A stretch of DNA of 64,000 nucleotides, from positions 1,404,578-1,468,577 of the forward strand of contig CANLOL010000001.1 of the NCBI GenBank assembly GCA_947492905.1. The letters run 5' to 3'. Positions within the stretch are counted from its first letter, which is position 1, and every line of letters begins with the position of its first letter. A program made the position numbers and the translations under genes. The DNA is from an uncultured Sphingorhabdus sp. GTDB taxonomy: Bacteria; Pseudomonadota; Alphaproteobacteria; Sphingomonadales; Sphingomonadaceae. This document shows, one piece after another, positions 9,396 through 18,181 of this stretch. The notes beneath the pieces were generated by a model. The model was not told the origin of the DNA and did no database searches. It worked only from the letters and a program-made list of their open reading frames with translations.

Positions 9396-11300
9396 ATGTC
9401 AATACGAAGACTGCCAGATGAACTTATCAACAGGATAGCTGCCGGCGAGGTTGTGGAAAAACCTGCTAGCGCGCTCAAAGAGCTTGTGGAAAATGCCATT
9501 GATGCGGGTTCGACTCAGATTGATATTACATTATCAAATGGCGGTCTGGATCTTATCATGGTTGCCGATAATGGATGCGGTATGAGCGCGGATGAAATGC
9601 CCATTGCACTGGAACGGCATGCAACGTCTAAGCTCTCTGATGATGCGATTGAGATGGTGGCTACTTTGGGGTTTCGCGGCGAGGCATTGCCATCGATTGC
9701 TAGCGTTTCGAAATTCACCATAGAGAGCCGCGTCAATAATCCTGATACGGATATGGATGGGCATAAAATAACGGTCGATCATGGTGTAAAGATTTTTGAT
9801 GGCCCAGCCGCTGTGCCCTATGGGACGCGGGTCAGTGTTGAAAATCTATTTGCAAAAGTACCTGCGCGGCGTAAATTTTTGCGCACCAAAAGAAGCGAAT
9901 ATGCAGCTTCTTTGGATATAATCCGCCGCCTTGCTATGGCGCGCCCTGACATAGGTTTTTCCTTGGAACATGATGGCAGACGCACATTGTCTGTGCAAGC
10001 TGGCATGAACCCGCCAGAGCGTGTGGCGGCTCTGACCAGCGATGCATTGGCGCAAAATAGCGTCGCGGTTGATTTGGAACGCGGCAATATAAAGCTTGGC
10101 GGTATCGCAAGTCTGCCCACATTTAATCGCGGCGTTGCCGATCATCAATTTTTATTCGTGAACGGCAGGCCCGTTAAAGATAGATTGCTCATTGGCGCTA
10201 TTCGCGGTGCTTATGCTGAAATGCTGGCGCGTGATCGCCATGCTGTCGTGGCTTTATTTATCGAAATGCCAGCCGACGAAGTAGACGTAAATGTCCATCC
10301 AGCAAAAACCGAAGTGCGCTTTCGTGAGCCTGCTATGGTGCGTGGTTTGATTGTATCGGGTCTGCGCCATGCGCTTGATAAAGGCGGGTTTCGCGCTGTG
10401 CAGCGTCCAGCTGAAAATGCTAATAATGCGTGGCAAGTCGAACCTATTGCACCCAATCCGCAGCATAATATCTTTGATCGTCCATTACAAAGACAGCCCT
10501 TACCAGCGGATCAGCGCCAATATGGCAGCGAGGGCGGCTTGCGCAGCGATTATGCGCCGTCCTCTTTTGCAGAAAGAGCAGCCGATTATCAGCCGCACTA
10601 TGATCCGCTCACCGGTGAAATTACCCAGAGAGATGTCATAGCGCATAGCGATGACATAGCGCCGCTCATGGGCCGTGCCGAAGAAGCGCATGCACCTGTG
10701 CCCGAAGGCCGCAAACATCCCCTTGGAATTGCGCGCGGGCAAGTCGCCAAAACCTATATTGTAGCAGAGGCAGAGGATGGTCTTGTCATTGTCGATCAAC
10801 ATGCAGCGCATGAGCGTCTAGTGTTAGAGCGTATGCGCGCAGCGATAGAGGGGGCGAATAATAAAGTCGCATCGCAAGCCTTGCTCTTGCCCGAAGTGGT
10901 GGAGATGGATGAGGTTGCCTGCGATAGATTAGAGAGCCGTTTTGAAGAATTGGCGCAATTTGGCATGGAATTAGAGCGATTTGGCAATGCCGCCATATTG
11001 GTGCGCAGCGTTCCCGCTGTATTGGGCGGCGGCGCGGTGCAAGAGCTTATCACCGATTTGGCCGACGAAATTGGCGCCTATGACGAGGCATTATCGCTGA
11101 AAGAACGGATAGATTTGGTGGCATCGACAATGGCTTGCCATGGCAGCGTTCGGGCTGGGCGTGTGCTAAATGTTACCGAAATGAACGCATTGCTGCGAGA
11201 GATGGAAGTAACGCCGCATAGTGGTCAATGCAATCATGGCCGCCCGACATGGGTGAAGCTGGCGCTTGATGATGTTGAAAAGCTGTTTGGGCGGAAATAA
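9396..11300 (+). CDS. mutL: DNA mismatch repair protein MutL
   Basis: A 634-residue GHKL ATPase that couples MutS recognition to strand incision. The N-terminal ATPase motifs are clear: LINRIAAGEVVEKPASALKEL (residue 9 on), DNGCGMSADE (about 58) and GFRGEALPSIASV (about 92), followed by the RRKFLR transducer motif (about 158). The C-terminal dimerisation domain contains QHAAHERLVLERM and the endonuclease motif region (ACHGSVRAG and CNHGRPT), as expected for an alphaproteobacterial MutL with nicking activity. The linker (residues 340-440) is poorly conserved. The gene is divergent from mreB. Confidence 0.96.
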   Translation: MSIRRLPDELINRIAAGEVVEKPASALKELVENAIDAGSTQIDITLSNGGLDLIMVADNGCGMSADEMPIALERHATSKLSDDAIEMVATLGFRGEALPSIASVSKFTIESRVNNPDTDMDGHKITVDHGVKIFDGPAAVPYGTRVSVENLFAKVPARRKFLRTKRSEYAASLDIIRRLAMARPDIGFSLEHDGRRTLSVQAGMNPPERVAALTSDALAQNSVAVDLERGNIKLGGIASLPTFNRGVADHQFLFVNGRPVKDRLLIGAIRGAYAEMLARDRHAVVALFIEMPADEVDVNVHPAKTEVRFREPAMVRGLIVSGLRHALDKGGFRAVQRPAENANNAWQVEPIAPNPQHNIFDRPLQRQPLPADQRQYGSEGGLRSDYAPSSFAERAADYQPHYDPLTGEITQRDVIAHSDDIAPLMGRAEEAHAPVPEGRKHPLGIARGQVAKTYIVAEAEDGLVIVDQHAAHERLVLERMRAAIEGANNKVASQALLLPEVVEMDEVACDRLESRFEELAQFGMELERFGNAAILVRSVPAVLGGGAVQELITDLADEIGAYDEALSLKERIDLVASTMACHGSVRAGRVLNVTEMNALLREMEVTPHSGQCNHGRPTWVKLALDDVEKLFGRK

Positions 11301-11335
11301 TCATTTTATAATATAATAAAATTCCATAAATACTC

Positions 11336-11374
11336 TTGCATACTACTATATCTTGCACTACATAGTAACTATGT
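11336..11374 (+). promoter_or_regulatory. Promoter with PadR-type operator
   Basis: A TTGCAT (-35, 11336-11341) and TACATA (-10, 11359-11364), 17 bases apart, precede the PadR gene. A perfect 15-base palindrome, ACATAGTAACTATGT (11360-11374), covers the -10 box. PadR proteins bind ATGT/ACAT-type palindromes, so this is the likely autoregulatory operator. The palindrome is seen directly; its use is inference. Confidence 0.6.
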
Positions 11375-11389
11375 TAAACAGAATCAATC

Positions 11390-11767
11390 ATGGCGGATAA
11401 TATTAAAGACCCATCAAAATGGGATGTCCAATTGCGCAAAGGAACGTTGGAACTTGTTATCCTATCGCTACTTAAAGGGCGCAATCTTTATGGGTTAGAA
11501 CTACTTGGGCAGCTTCAAGAGCTAGAAACAACTGCCATTTCAGAGGGGACATTATATCCGCTGCTGGATCGGTTGAAACGCGATGGCAGCATTGATGCAA
11601 AATGGCATCAGGAAGGCGATACCCGCCCTAGAAAATATTATAACCTCACCAAAAATGGCCAAGAGAAGTTAACCGACTTAACCGATAGATGGAGAAAATC
11701 TGTCGAGGATATCGAATTTCTATTGGAAAATCCTGGCCCCCAAAAACTACCCAAGAAAGGAAAATAA
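11390..11767 (+). CDS. PadR family transcriptional regulator
   Basis: A 125-residue winged-helix protein. The sequence LELVILSLLKGRNLYGLELL... followed by TISEGTLYPLLDRLKRDG (residues 25-70) is the PadR DNA-binding domain; the wing is RPRKYYNLTKNGQEKL. The short C-terminus makes it a PadR subfamily 2 protein. It sits two bases before a HAAS-type membrane protein gene. That pairing is common in bacteria, with PadR repressing its own operon under envelope or drug stress. A perfect palindrome in its promoter supports autoregulation. Confidence 0.9.
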   Translation: MADNIKDPSKWDVQLRKGTLELVILSLLKGRNLYGLELLGQLQELETTAISEGTLYPLLDRLKRDGSIDAKWHQEGDTRPRKYYNLTKNGQEKLTDLTDRWRKSVEDIEFLLENPGPQKLPKKGK

Positions 11768-11768
11768 T

Positions 11769-12326
11769 ATGTCAGATCGTGAAATGGTCCGCGATTATCT
11801 AAATTCTCTCATGAAATTTTTATCGCGTTTGGACAAAGAAGATGCCGATGATGTATTGCGCGAAATTGAATGTCATATTTATGATGTGATGGAAATCCGT
11901 CAGGAAAATGGACAGATAATCGATGCGGGAGAAATTTTGAGAGGTTTTGGCCAACCGCGCGAACTCGCTAGCCAATATGTCGATCATATATTAGAGGGCG
12001 CGCCGCCGCCAATGGGGTTTCGGGCAATCCAAAAAATCAAATCTGGCACGACAAAGGGGCTATATTGGACAACTGCTATTTTCGGATATTTATTTTCAGC
12101 TGTATTAGTGGCTATTGGCCTATTAAAAACAATTAATCCTGATGCTGTTGGCGTATGGCCAAGCGGTAATGGTGAATCAGTCGTCATCGGTGCAATGTCA
12201 CGAATACCCACAGATACACAGGAGATTTTGGGATGGTGGATTATACCAATTGCTCTTGGATTGGGATTAGGCGGCGCCTATTTAACCAAACGTATTTTGA
12301 ATGTGCTAAAACCCAAAGCGCGATAG
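11769..12326 (+). CDS. HAAS/DUF1700-like membrane protein paired with PadR
   Basis: A 185-residue protein. The N-terminal half (residues 1-75) is an acidic helical domain, DYLNSLMKFLSRLDKEDADDVLREIECHI, which matches the HAAS signalling domain found in DUF1700 proteins next to PadR regulators. Two membrane segments follow, at about 97-118 and 155-175, with a basic tail (TKRILNVLKPKAR). The gene starts immediately after PadR and is certainly in the same operon. Its role is unknown; in known cases such proteins modulate the partner regulator or membrane stress responses. Confidence 0.75.
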   Translation: MSDREMVRDYLNSLMKFLSRLDKEDADDVLREIECHIYDVMEIRQENGQIIDAGEILRGFGQPRELASQYVDHILEGAPPPMGFRAIQKIKSGTTKGLYWTTAIFGYLFSAVLVAIGLLKTINPDAVGVWPSGNGESVVIGAMSRIPTDTQEILGWWIIPIALGLGLGGAYLTKRILNVLKPKAR

Positions 12327-12468
12327 GCAGAGCTAGAGACAAGCTCTATTATGACTGTAGATTATACATCTCTATTTATATTCTTAATGTTAGAGACATA
12401 AATTTGCTGCTAATGGTAAAGTTAGCTACATTATATTATCATGGGGCGTATAATCATGGGGCGAAAAT

Positions 12469-13926
12469 ATGAAACAAGGTGATAGCGATAATCAAGGCGA
12501 TGAAAATGAAATCTCCACGCGAGATTTTATCAAGCTATTGGGCGCTACAACCGCTTTGGTTGGGTTTAATGGATTGGCCGTTGCGGGTGATTTTTTAAGA
12601 AAAAACACGCGCACCTATTTATCATTACGTCCCGAAGAAGTTCTTATGGCGGGCAAAAAGCCTTGGGATAAGTGGAAATATCCTGGTGTGGCCACAAAAA
12701 GTTTCAAGGGCCGAGAAGGACTTGCTAATCTATTAGGGGAAAGCCGCTGGTCACGTGGCAGCAATCGCGGAGCCTATGGCGTTGATTTTGGACACAGAAC
12801 CAACATCGATGATATGCAGGACCTTAAGCAATCACCCTATTGGATAGACAGAACAAAAAGATTATTCTTATTTGATGGTGCAAAACCGAATTCATCCAAT
12901 GGTTTTCTATTGGAAAAAGGTAAATTATTGGGCGGATTTATCAATCATGCGCGCAATGATGGTGTGCCGTTGACAATTGATGATTGCTATATCGATGCCG
13001 ATGGCGATGAGAATATAATATATGGAGTTAGCCAGCCTGCTACATTAAGAAAACCCGGTTATATGGCGATAAAAAATTCAACCATCAGAAGTTATAAATT
13101 AGCGCAAGTGAATATCACCAATGGAGAGATTGTTGATAGCTATTTAGAATTTTCGGCAGCCGATATTATTGTTGGTGGTTGGGGGAATAATCAAATTCCA
13201 GACGATAGCCGCAGCCTTTATTTTCAGGGTAATTTAATGCGTTTGCCCGCCAATAAAGCGCATGTCGGATTTAATCAAAAAGCGCATGCGGATATTTATC
13301 AGGTTAATAATCAGCATTATACTTCGCTGGTAGGTAATATATTATATATGCCATCAACAGGCAGCGGTTATGACGAAGGATCAATAGGCACAACATCAGC
13401 TTTGGCCAATGGGTCGATAATAGGCAGCAATGAAGTGTTTAATATTGGTAATATTTTGGTGGGCGGTGCCTATGCAATTTATCTGGGAATGGCCCGCAAA
13501 AAGGGAGCTTTCATAAAAAATCATTTCTTTGTCAATAATATCATTGGTGCGGGCGGTAAGCTTGGAAACCCAAGAGGGCAATATGAGAATTATGATAGTT
13601 TCGGCAGCTTTAACATTGCCAATAATGGAACAATAGATGGCAGAAAGTGGGCCAATATAGGTTTTTTTGGCAACAAAGGAAGCGATGGATACCCTGTGAT
13701 AATCGGCGGGAAATCTATGCCCGATAAACGGCCCAAACATGTTGCGGTAGATAGCAGCGGCAGATGGGCGGATCCTCAGGGCATTTTCAACTATGACAAA
13801 AAAGAGCTAACGCCGCGCTCAATAGAGCTATTATTGGCCATTGGTGATGGAATGGGTGTGCAAATCATTGATGAAAATACGCTGGAATTAAATCCCTATT
13901 ACGATCTAGGGAATTTAAAAGCATAA
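12469..13926 (+). CDS. Exported beta-helix-like protein of unknown function
   Basis: A 485-residue protein I do not recognise by name. The N-terminus (residues 15-40, STRDFIKLLGATTALVGF) looks like a Tat signal of the S-R-R-x-F-L-K kind, but the twin arginine is Thr-Arg, so export by Tat would be atypical. The body has many short Asn/Gly-rich turns (IKNSTIRSYKLAQVNITNGEIVDSY in part, IGSNEVFNIGNILVGG), which suggest a right-handed parallel beta-helix, a fold common in polysaccharide lyases and hydrolases. An alginate lyase gene lies 700 bases away on the other strand, which fits a polysaccharide role but does not prove it. GGGGCG precedes the ATG. Confidence 0.6.
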   Translation: MKQGDSDNQGDENEISTRDFIKLLGATTALVGFNGLAVAGDFLRKNTRTYLSLRPEEVLMAGKKPWDKWKYPGVATKSFKGREGLANLLGESRWSRGSNRGAYGVDFGHRTNIDDMQDLKQSPYWIDRTKRLFLFDGAKPNSSNGFLLEKGKLLGGFINHARNDGVPLTIDDCYIDADGDENIIYGVSQPATLRKPGYMAIKNSTIRSYKLAQVNITNGEIVDSYLEFSAADIIVGGWGNNQIPDDSRSLYFQGNLMRLPANKAHVGFNQKAHADIYQVNNQHYTSLVGNILYMPSTGSGYDEGSIGTTSALANGSIIGSNEVFNIGNILVGGAYAIYLGMARKKGAFIKNHFFVNNIIGAGGKLGNPRGQYENYDSFGSFNIANNGTIDGRKWANIGFFGNKGSDGYPVIIGGKSMPDKRPKHVAVDSSGRWADPQGIFNYDKKELTPRSIELLLAIGDGMGVQIIDENTLELNPYYDLGNLKA

Positions 13927-14088
13927 TCATTTCGGCTTTGGCATCCATTTGCCCTTGGTGCGGCTGGTCAGATGAAATTGATGGCAGCGATCACATTTAT
14001 AGGGACGCACTATGATGCTGGCATTCAGCACAGCTGCAATAGCATCTGCGCGGTTTTTATAACGCGTCTTTTTTTGGCATATGCTCAA
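13927..14088 (-). CDS. Small conserved cysteine protein (TTG start)
   Basis: A 53-codon frame beginning at TTG, 26 bases after the MaoC gene on the same strand. The product is basic and contains RPYKCDRCHQFHLTSRTKGK, a CxxC followed by HxxH-like spacing that looks like a small zinc ribbon. Small proteins ending in a similar HLTSRTKGK-type motif are, to my memory, frequent hypothetical proteins in sphingomonads. No ATG is available before the conserved part and the ribosome binding site is weak, so the exact start is uncertain. Confidence 0.5.
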   Translation of the reverse strand: MSICQKKTRYKNRADAIAAVLNASIIVRPYKCDRCHQFHLTSRTKGKWMPKPK

Positions 14089-14114
14089 TCTAGTGCGGAT
14101 ATTCTATCTCTTAA

Positions 14115-14561
14115 TTATTGATCGCGCACGGCTATGAGGCCCGTGGTCTCCATGCTCATCACCATCACATCATCTTGATTATAGGTGCGCACATTAGCGG
14201 TCATAATGCCCATTTCGGGCCGTTTCTCGCTGCGTCTTTTGGTCAGCGTCTCGCTCTCACAACGCAATATATCGCCCGGATAAACAGGGGTTTTCCATTG
14301 CAGATTTTGCAGACCCGGCGAACCAAGACTAGCTTGTTTATGCGCTTTAAGATTATCGACCATCATGCGCATTGTCATCGACGCAGTATGCCATCCGCTT
14401 GCTGAGAGTCGACCAAAATGCGTGGCGGCCGCGGCATCATCATCCAAATGAAAGGGCTGCGGGTCATATTTGCTGGCATATTCAATCACCTCTTCGCGCG
14501 TGACTTGATAATTGCCAAATTTTTGCGTGACACCAATCTCTATATCTTCATAATATTTCAT
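14115..14561 (-). CDS. MaoC family dehydratase
   Basis: A 148-residue hot-dog-fold protein. The hydratase-2 motif is present: DPQPFHLDDDAAAATHFG (about residues 33-50) carries the catalytic Asp/His pair, followed by ASGWHTASMTMRMM. MaoC proteins hydrate (R)-specific enoyl-CoA thioesters in fatty acid or polyester metabolism; the exact substrate cannot be told. I start at the ATG giving MKYYEDIEIG, the typical family N-terminus; in-frame ATGs at 14579 and 14597 would add only 6-12 residues with no better ribosome binding site. Confidence 0.88.
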   Translation of the reverse strand: MKYYEDIEIGVTQKFGNYQVTREEVIEYASKYDPQPFHLDDDAAAATHFGRLSASGWHTASMTMRMMVDNLKAHKQASLGSPGLQNLQWKTPVYPGDILRCESETLTKRRSEKRPEMGIMTANVRTYNQDDVMVMSMETTGLIAVRDQ

Positions 14562-14623
14562 AAGCTTAGCTTGCCCCATAGAATGACAATGAAGCAAGCA
14601 TAAAGTTTTAATATAATATCATA

Positions 14624-15715
14624 TTATTTGCTGGCGATGTTCGGAGGTGTGGAATCGCCTACTATTAATTTGGTGAATGTGGACTGGCTATAATCGCCAT
14701 TGGCTTTGTCCGTTGCCCAATCGCCCGTGCCAGCACAGCCTGCACTCCATAGGCCGCCTGTGCCTTTTTTAACGCTGCACTGGTTATAGTTTCCGGCTTT
14801 GAAATAGAGCGTGTCACCGCCATAGCTATAGCGATTGTCGAATTTATCGACTTTGCCATTTGCATCTACATTGCTCACCAAGCTTTTCTTGAATGTCACA
14901 GTACCATGGCGTTCATTGGTAAATGTCAGATACATAGTGTTGCGATGCACATTGATTGTGTAGCTAAATTCTTCATTCAGCGCGATACCCTTTTCGCCGG
15001 GGTCTTTATCGCTTTTCCAACTGTTGCCAAACACAGGATAATCAATGTCGGTTCTATTGGGATCATCCTTAGCTAGGTTGCGTTCATAGGTCCAAAATAC
15101 AGAGCCCATTTCATGGCCGGGCCATTTTTTATAGAATATTTTAATGGGTTCATTGCCCCATCCGAAACCGCCTTTATTATTGCTATATTTGGTGGCGTGA
15201 ATTTGACCAACCACGGTTGAATAAGCGGCTTTTGCTTTTGGGTTAGCTGAATTTTTGGCGACATGGTTGACGGCAACTGTGGCCTCCATTTTTCCGCCAA
15301 CTGAACCAAATTTATCCGAATCCTTGCGGGCTTCGACTGCAAAATTATTTTCTGGCCCATGGGTTTTTAGACGCGTATTTTTTCCGCGCAACATATAGCG
15401 CAATTCGCTGCGCGTGTTGGATGAATTTTTGGTGGAAGGGGCTTTATTGGGTGATGCAAACACCATTGCGCCTTGATCGTTCAAATAGAAAAAATCAGGA
15501 TGCGAAAATTTTTTCATTTTCGCCACCATTATTTCATCGGGCTTGCCATCGCCATTATCGTCCGTAGGCAGCGTGATTTTCCAGTGGCTCATATCAAATT
15601 TACTAGCAGGAGGAGGCGCTTTATCATCGCTCTTTGCAGAATGAGCAACATTGGAACTCAAAAGAGCAATCGAAGCTAAGGTGCTTATCGATGCTATCAT
15701 CACTTTATTACGCAT
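14624..15715 (-). CDS. Alginate lyase, polysaccharide lyase family 7
   Basis: A 363-residue exported enzyme with a Sec signal peptide (residues 1-26, cut after AHS). All three PL7 active-site motifs are intact: RSELR (102-106), QIHA (171-174) and YFKAGNYNQ (304-312). The jelly-roll beta-sandwich cleaves glycosidic bonds of alginate by beta-elimination; QIH is usually linked with polyguluronate or mixed preference. A Cys pair (313 and about 326) may form a disulfide. The gene stands alone, with no other alginate lyase, KdgF or transporter nearby, so it is not part of a full utilisation locus in this window. GGAG lies eight bases before the ATG. Confidence 0.93.
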   Translation of the reverse strand: MRNKVMIASISTLASIALLSSNVAHSAKSDDKAPPPASKFDMSHWKITLPTDDNGDGKPDEIMVAKMKKFSHPDFFYLNDQGAMVFASPNKAPSTKNSSNTRSELRYMLRGKNTRLKTHGPENNFAVEARKDSDKFGSVGGKMEATVAVNHVAKNSANPKAKAAYSTVVGQIHATKYSNNKGGFGWGNEPIKIFYKKWPGHEMGSVFWTYERNLAKDDPNRTDIDYPVFGNSWKSDKDPGEKGIALNEEFSYTINVHRNTMYLTFTNERHGTVTFKKSLVSNVDANGKVDKFDNRYSYGGDTLYFKAGNYNQCSVKKGTGGLWSAGCAGTGDWATDKANGDYSQSTFTKLIVGDSTPPNIASK

Positions 15716-15909
15716 TTAATTCTCTCCACTGACCAATATTTTTTTATTACGATTATAGGCATGAATAGAAGCTGTCCATGTTTTCGTAATTTTTCTACAA
15801 ATTTAATCGGCTTTATATATTAAAATTACACGCCGCTAAATTGAGGTAAATTAGAGGTTGTAACGCGGCGTTTGTCATGATGATTTGCGGATAATTAATG
15901 GAGATAAAT

Positions 15910-17595
15910 ATGATTCGCGTACTTAATCAGACAAAATTTAACCTAGCTTCCCTGACAAAAAAATCATTATTATTGGCAACTATACCGGCTGTAATGATAA
16001 CAGCATCGCCGCTGTCCGCTCAAAAATCAAAATCAGATGATAAAGATGACAGCCAAGTTATTTCAAAAATATTTGATGAAGGTTTGAACCGTTCCGAAGT
16101 GATGGTGAGCGCCCATGAATTGCTGGATGGCATTGGTGCGCGTCTTTCAAATTCCCCGCAGATGAGGCAAGCTGAAACTTGGGCCGTTAATAAATTTACC
16201 GGTTGGGGATTAAAAAATGTCCGCAAAGAGGGTTTTGAATTTGGCCGAGGTTGGTCGATTAATTCATCTTCGGTAACAATGGTTGCTCCCCGTGCTTTGC
16301 CGTTGACCGCTATTCCGATTGCGTGGACACCGCCAACCAATGGAACGTTGCAATCACAGGTCATTGTGGCCCCTATTTCAAAGAAAGCCCATTTTGAAAA
16401 ATGGCGCGGTAAATTAGCGGGTAAGATTGTCATGATTAGCTTGCCCGGCACAGTGGATGACATAACCCGTCCTCCATTTCGCAGATTAGACGGCGAAGAT
16501 TTCAGTCGTCTTGATGAATTTCGTCAACCAAACCACGATCCAAAGGCCAATGATCGCCGATTAAAACGGGCCGAATTTGCCGAAGCATTGGATGCATTTT
16601 TGAGCAGTGAAGGTGCGCTTGCATGGGTCAGCCGAGCAAGACGCGATGGCAAATTATTGCATGGTGAAGGCTATACGCACCGCGCTGGCCGTACACCAAA
16701 ATTACCGGGTGTTGAAATCGCCGCCGAAGATTATCGCCGATTGGCGCGTCTCGCCAAAACAGGGGAAGCGCCTACGCTAGCCATTAATAGCAATGTGCAA
16801 TTTCATGATGATGATCTGAATGCTTATAATATCATCGCGGAAATCCCCGGAACCGACCCTAAAGCTGGTTATGTTATGGCTGGTGCGCATTTCGATAGCT
16901 GGGCAGGGGGCGATGGCGCCGTTGATAATGCATCGGGCAGCGTTGCCGTAATGGAAGCTGCGCGGATACTTTCTAAACTAAAAGTGCGTCCAAAGCGCTC
17001 TATTCGTTTTGTTCTATGGGCCGCTGAAGAACAGGGCTTGCTCGGTTCATTGGCCTATACAGAGCGGCATCTTGCTAGCCGCCCGCCTGCTCCGGAAAGT
17101 GCCAATGGTTTGGCACGCTTTTTTGGATGGGGAAACCGTTTCCCCGTCACCACAAAGCCTGGATATAATGACATGAAGGCTTATTTTAATATGGACAATG
17201 GTTCGGGCAAATTGCGCGGTATATATGCCGAAGGTAATATTGCCGCTACGCCCATATTATCCAATTGGCTGTCACCGTTCAAATCTATGGGTGCAAGCCG
17301 CGTAGTCGCCGGACCAACGGGCAGCACCGACCATGTATTCATGCAACAAATCGGTCTGCCAGCCTATCAATTTGTGCAAGATCCGCTCGATTACTTTGCT
17401 CGACTGCACCATACGAATGTTGATACTTTGGATCATCTAAGGCCTGCTGATTTGCGCCAAGCATCTGTTGTGCTGGCGGGTGTATTATTGCAAGCGGCTA
17501 ATGATAGTAAAACTATTCCGTTGAAACCGCTGCCCACGGAACCAAAGCCAACCGATCCATTCAAATATGACGATCCAGACGATGAAGTAGAATGA
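15910..17595 (+). CDS. Secreted M28 family zinc aminopeptidase
   Basis: A 561-residue protein with a signal peptide (to about residue 38, ITASPLSAQ). A protease-associated-like insert (about 120-270) precedes the M28 catalytic domain. Metal ligands are visible in GAHFDSWAGGDGAVDNASG (His and Asp), WAAEEQGLLGS (catalytic Glu-Glu) and DHVFMQQIGLPAY (Asp-His). Family members remove N-terminal residues from peptides or act as carboxypeptidases. I use the ATG at 15910, with GGAG six bases upstream, not the one at 15898 that forms part of that signal. Role: periplasmic or extracellular peptide use. Confidence 0.92.
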   Translation: MIRVLNQTKFNLASLTKKSLLLATIPAVMITASPLSAQKSKSDDKDDSQVISKIFDEGLNRSEVMVSAHELLDGIGARLSNSPQMRQAETWAVNKFTGWGLKNVRKEGFEFGRGWSINSSSVTMVAPRALPLTAIPIAWTPPTNGTLQSQVIVAPISKKAHFEKWRGKLAGKIVMISLPGTVDDITRPPFRRLDGEDFSRLDEFRQPNHDPKANDRRLKRAEFAEALDAFLSSEGALAWVSRARRDGKLLHGEGYTHRAGRTPKLPGVEIAAEDYRRLARLAKTGEAPTLAINSNVQFHDDDLNAYNIIAEIPGTDPKAGYVMAGAHFDSWAGGDGAVDNASGSVAVMEAARILSKLKVRPKRSIRFVLWAAEEQGLLGSLAYTERHLASRPPAPESANGLARFFGWGNRFPVTTKPGYNDMKAYFNMDNGSGKLRGIYAEGNIAATPILSNWLSPFKSMGASRVVAGPTGSTDHVFMQQIGLPAYQFVQDPLDYFARLHHTNVDTLDHLRPADLRQASVVLAGVLLQAANDSKTIPLKPLPTEPKPTDPFKYDDPDDEVE

Positions 17596-17635
17596 TATAA
17601 GGAATTGGGATTTTTTATATTTTAGAGGAAAAACG

Positions 17636-18067
17636 ATGCACAAAATAAGGCAAATAGCAGGTCTGTTGGCGTGTATTATGCTAGTGAGCAGTTGTTCGGA
17701 TGAAAAAACTTCGGACTTTGATGAGCCTCTGGTTGAACCAATTACTTATCCTATACCTAAAACATTAGATGAAGTTAGGAATAAAGTTAGCGCTTCCGCT
17801 TGGAAGTTTGAAATGACTATTGAACAATACCCTTCAACTTTTGAAATGCTTGGTAGTCAACGTTTTGACGAAGCAAATGAGTTGCTAAAATGGGCCGCCG
17901 CCGTTGGAGCTGAATCTTCGAAATGCAACAAAGTTGGTACTAGCGACGTATCTGACAAGTCAAATCGCCAGAACTTACTTTTCTTTGTTGATTGCGAAAA
18001 TTGGGAGCGCATATGGGTCAGTGAAGAAATGGCTCTAGAAGCAAAACTGAAGTGGGAAAATAAGTAA
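17636..18067 (+). CDS. Small lipoprotein of unknown function
   Basis: A 143-residue protein with a lipoprotein signal (residues 1-20, ending in LVSSC). The rest is hydrophilic with predicted helices and no motif that I recognise. Two cysteines (in SSKCNKVG and FFVDCENW) could form a periplasmic disulfide. AGAGGAAAA precedes the ATG. The gene follows the M28 peptidase by 40 bases and is followed by a clear terminator, so it may be the end of that transcript. Confidence 0.7.
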   Translation: MHKIRQIAGLLACIMLVSSCSDEKTSDFDEPLVEPITYPIPKTLDEVRNKVSASAWKFEMTIEQYPSTFEMLGSQRFDEANELLKWAAAVGAESSKCNKVGTSDVSDKSNRQNLLFFVDCENWERIWVSEEMALEAKLKWENK

Positions 18068-18084
18068 AACTGAATGAATGATAC

Positions 18085-18120
18085 AAAGGCGCGCTAAGAT
18101 TTTAGCGTGCCTTTTCTTTT
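18085..18120 (+). terminator. Rho-independent terminator
   Basis: A 13-base stem, AAAGGCGCGCTAA paired with TTAGCGTGCCTTT (one G-T pair), a four-base loop and a T-rich tail (TTTTCTTTT). It lies 18 bases after the lipoprotein stop and closes the M28-lipoprotein transcript. Confidence 0.9.
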
Positions 18121-18181
18121 GGGGGTAAAATGATGATGCTATTTGCTTGCTAGATAGTATCAATTGGGCCAGATCATAATC

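Noticed and set aside
9515-11053. Several minus-strand frames of 62-103 codons inside mutL
   Set aside because: All are antisense to a well-conserved gene and lack start signals or recognisable domains.
12327-12468. AGAGCT...AGCTCT hairpin after the HAAS gene as a terminator
   Set aside because: The stem is only six pairs and no T-run follows.
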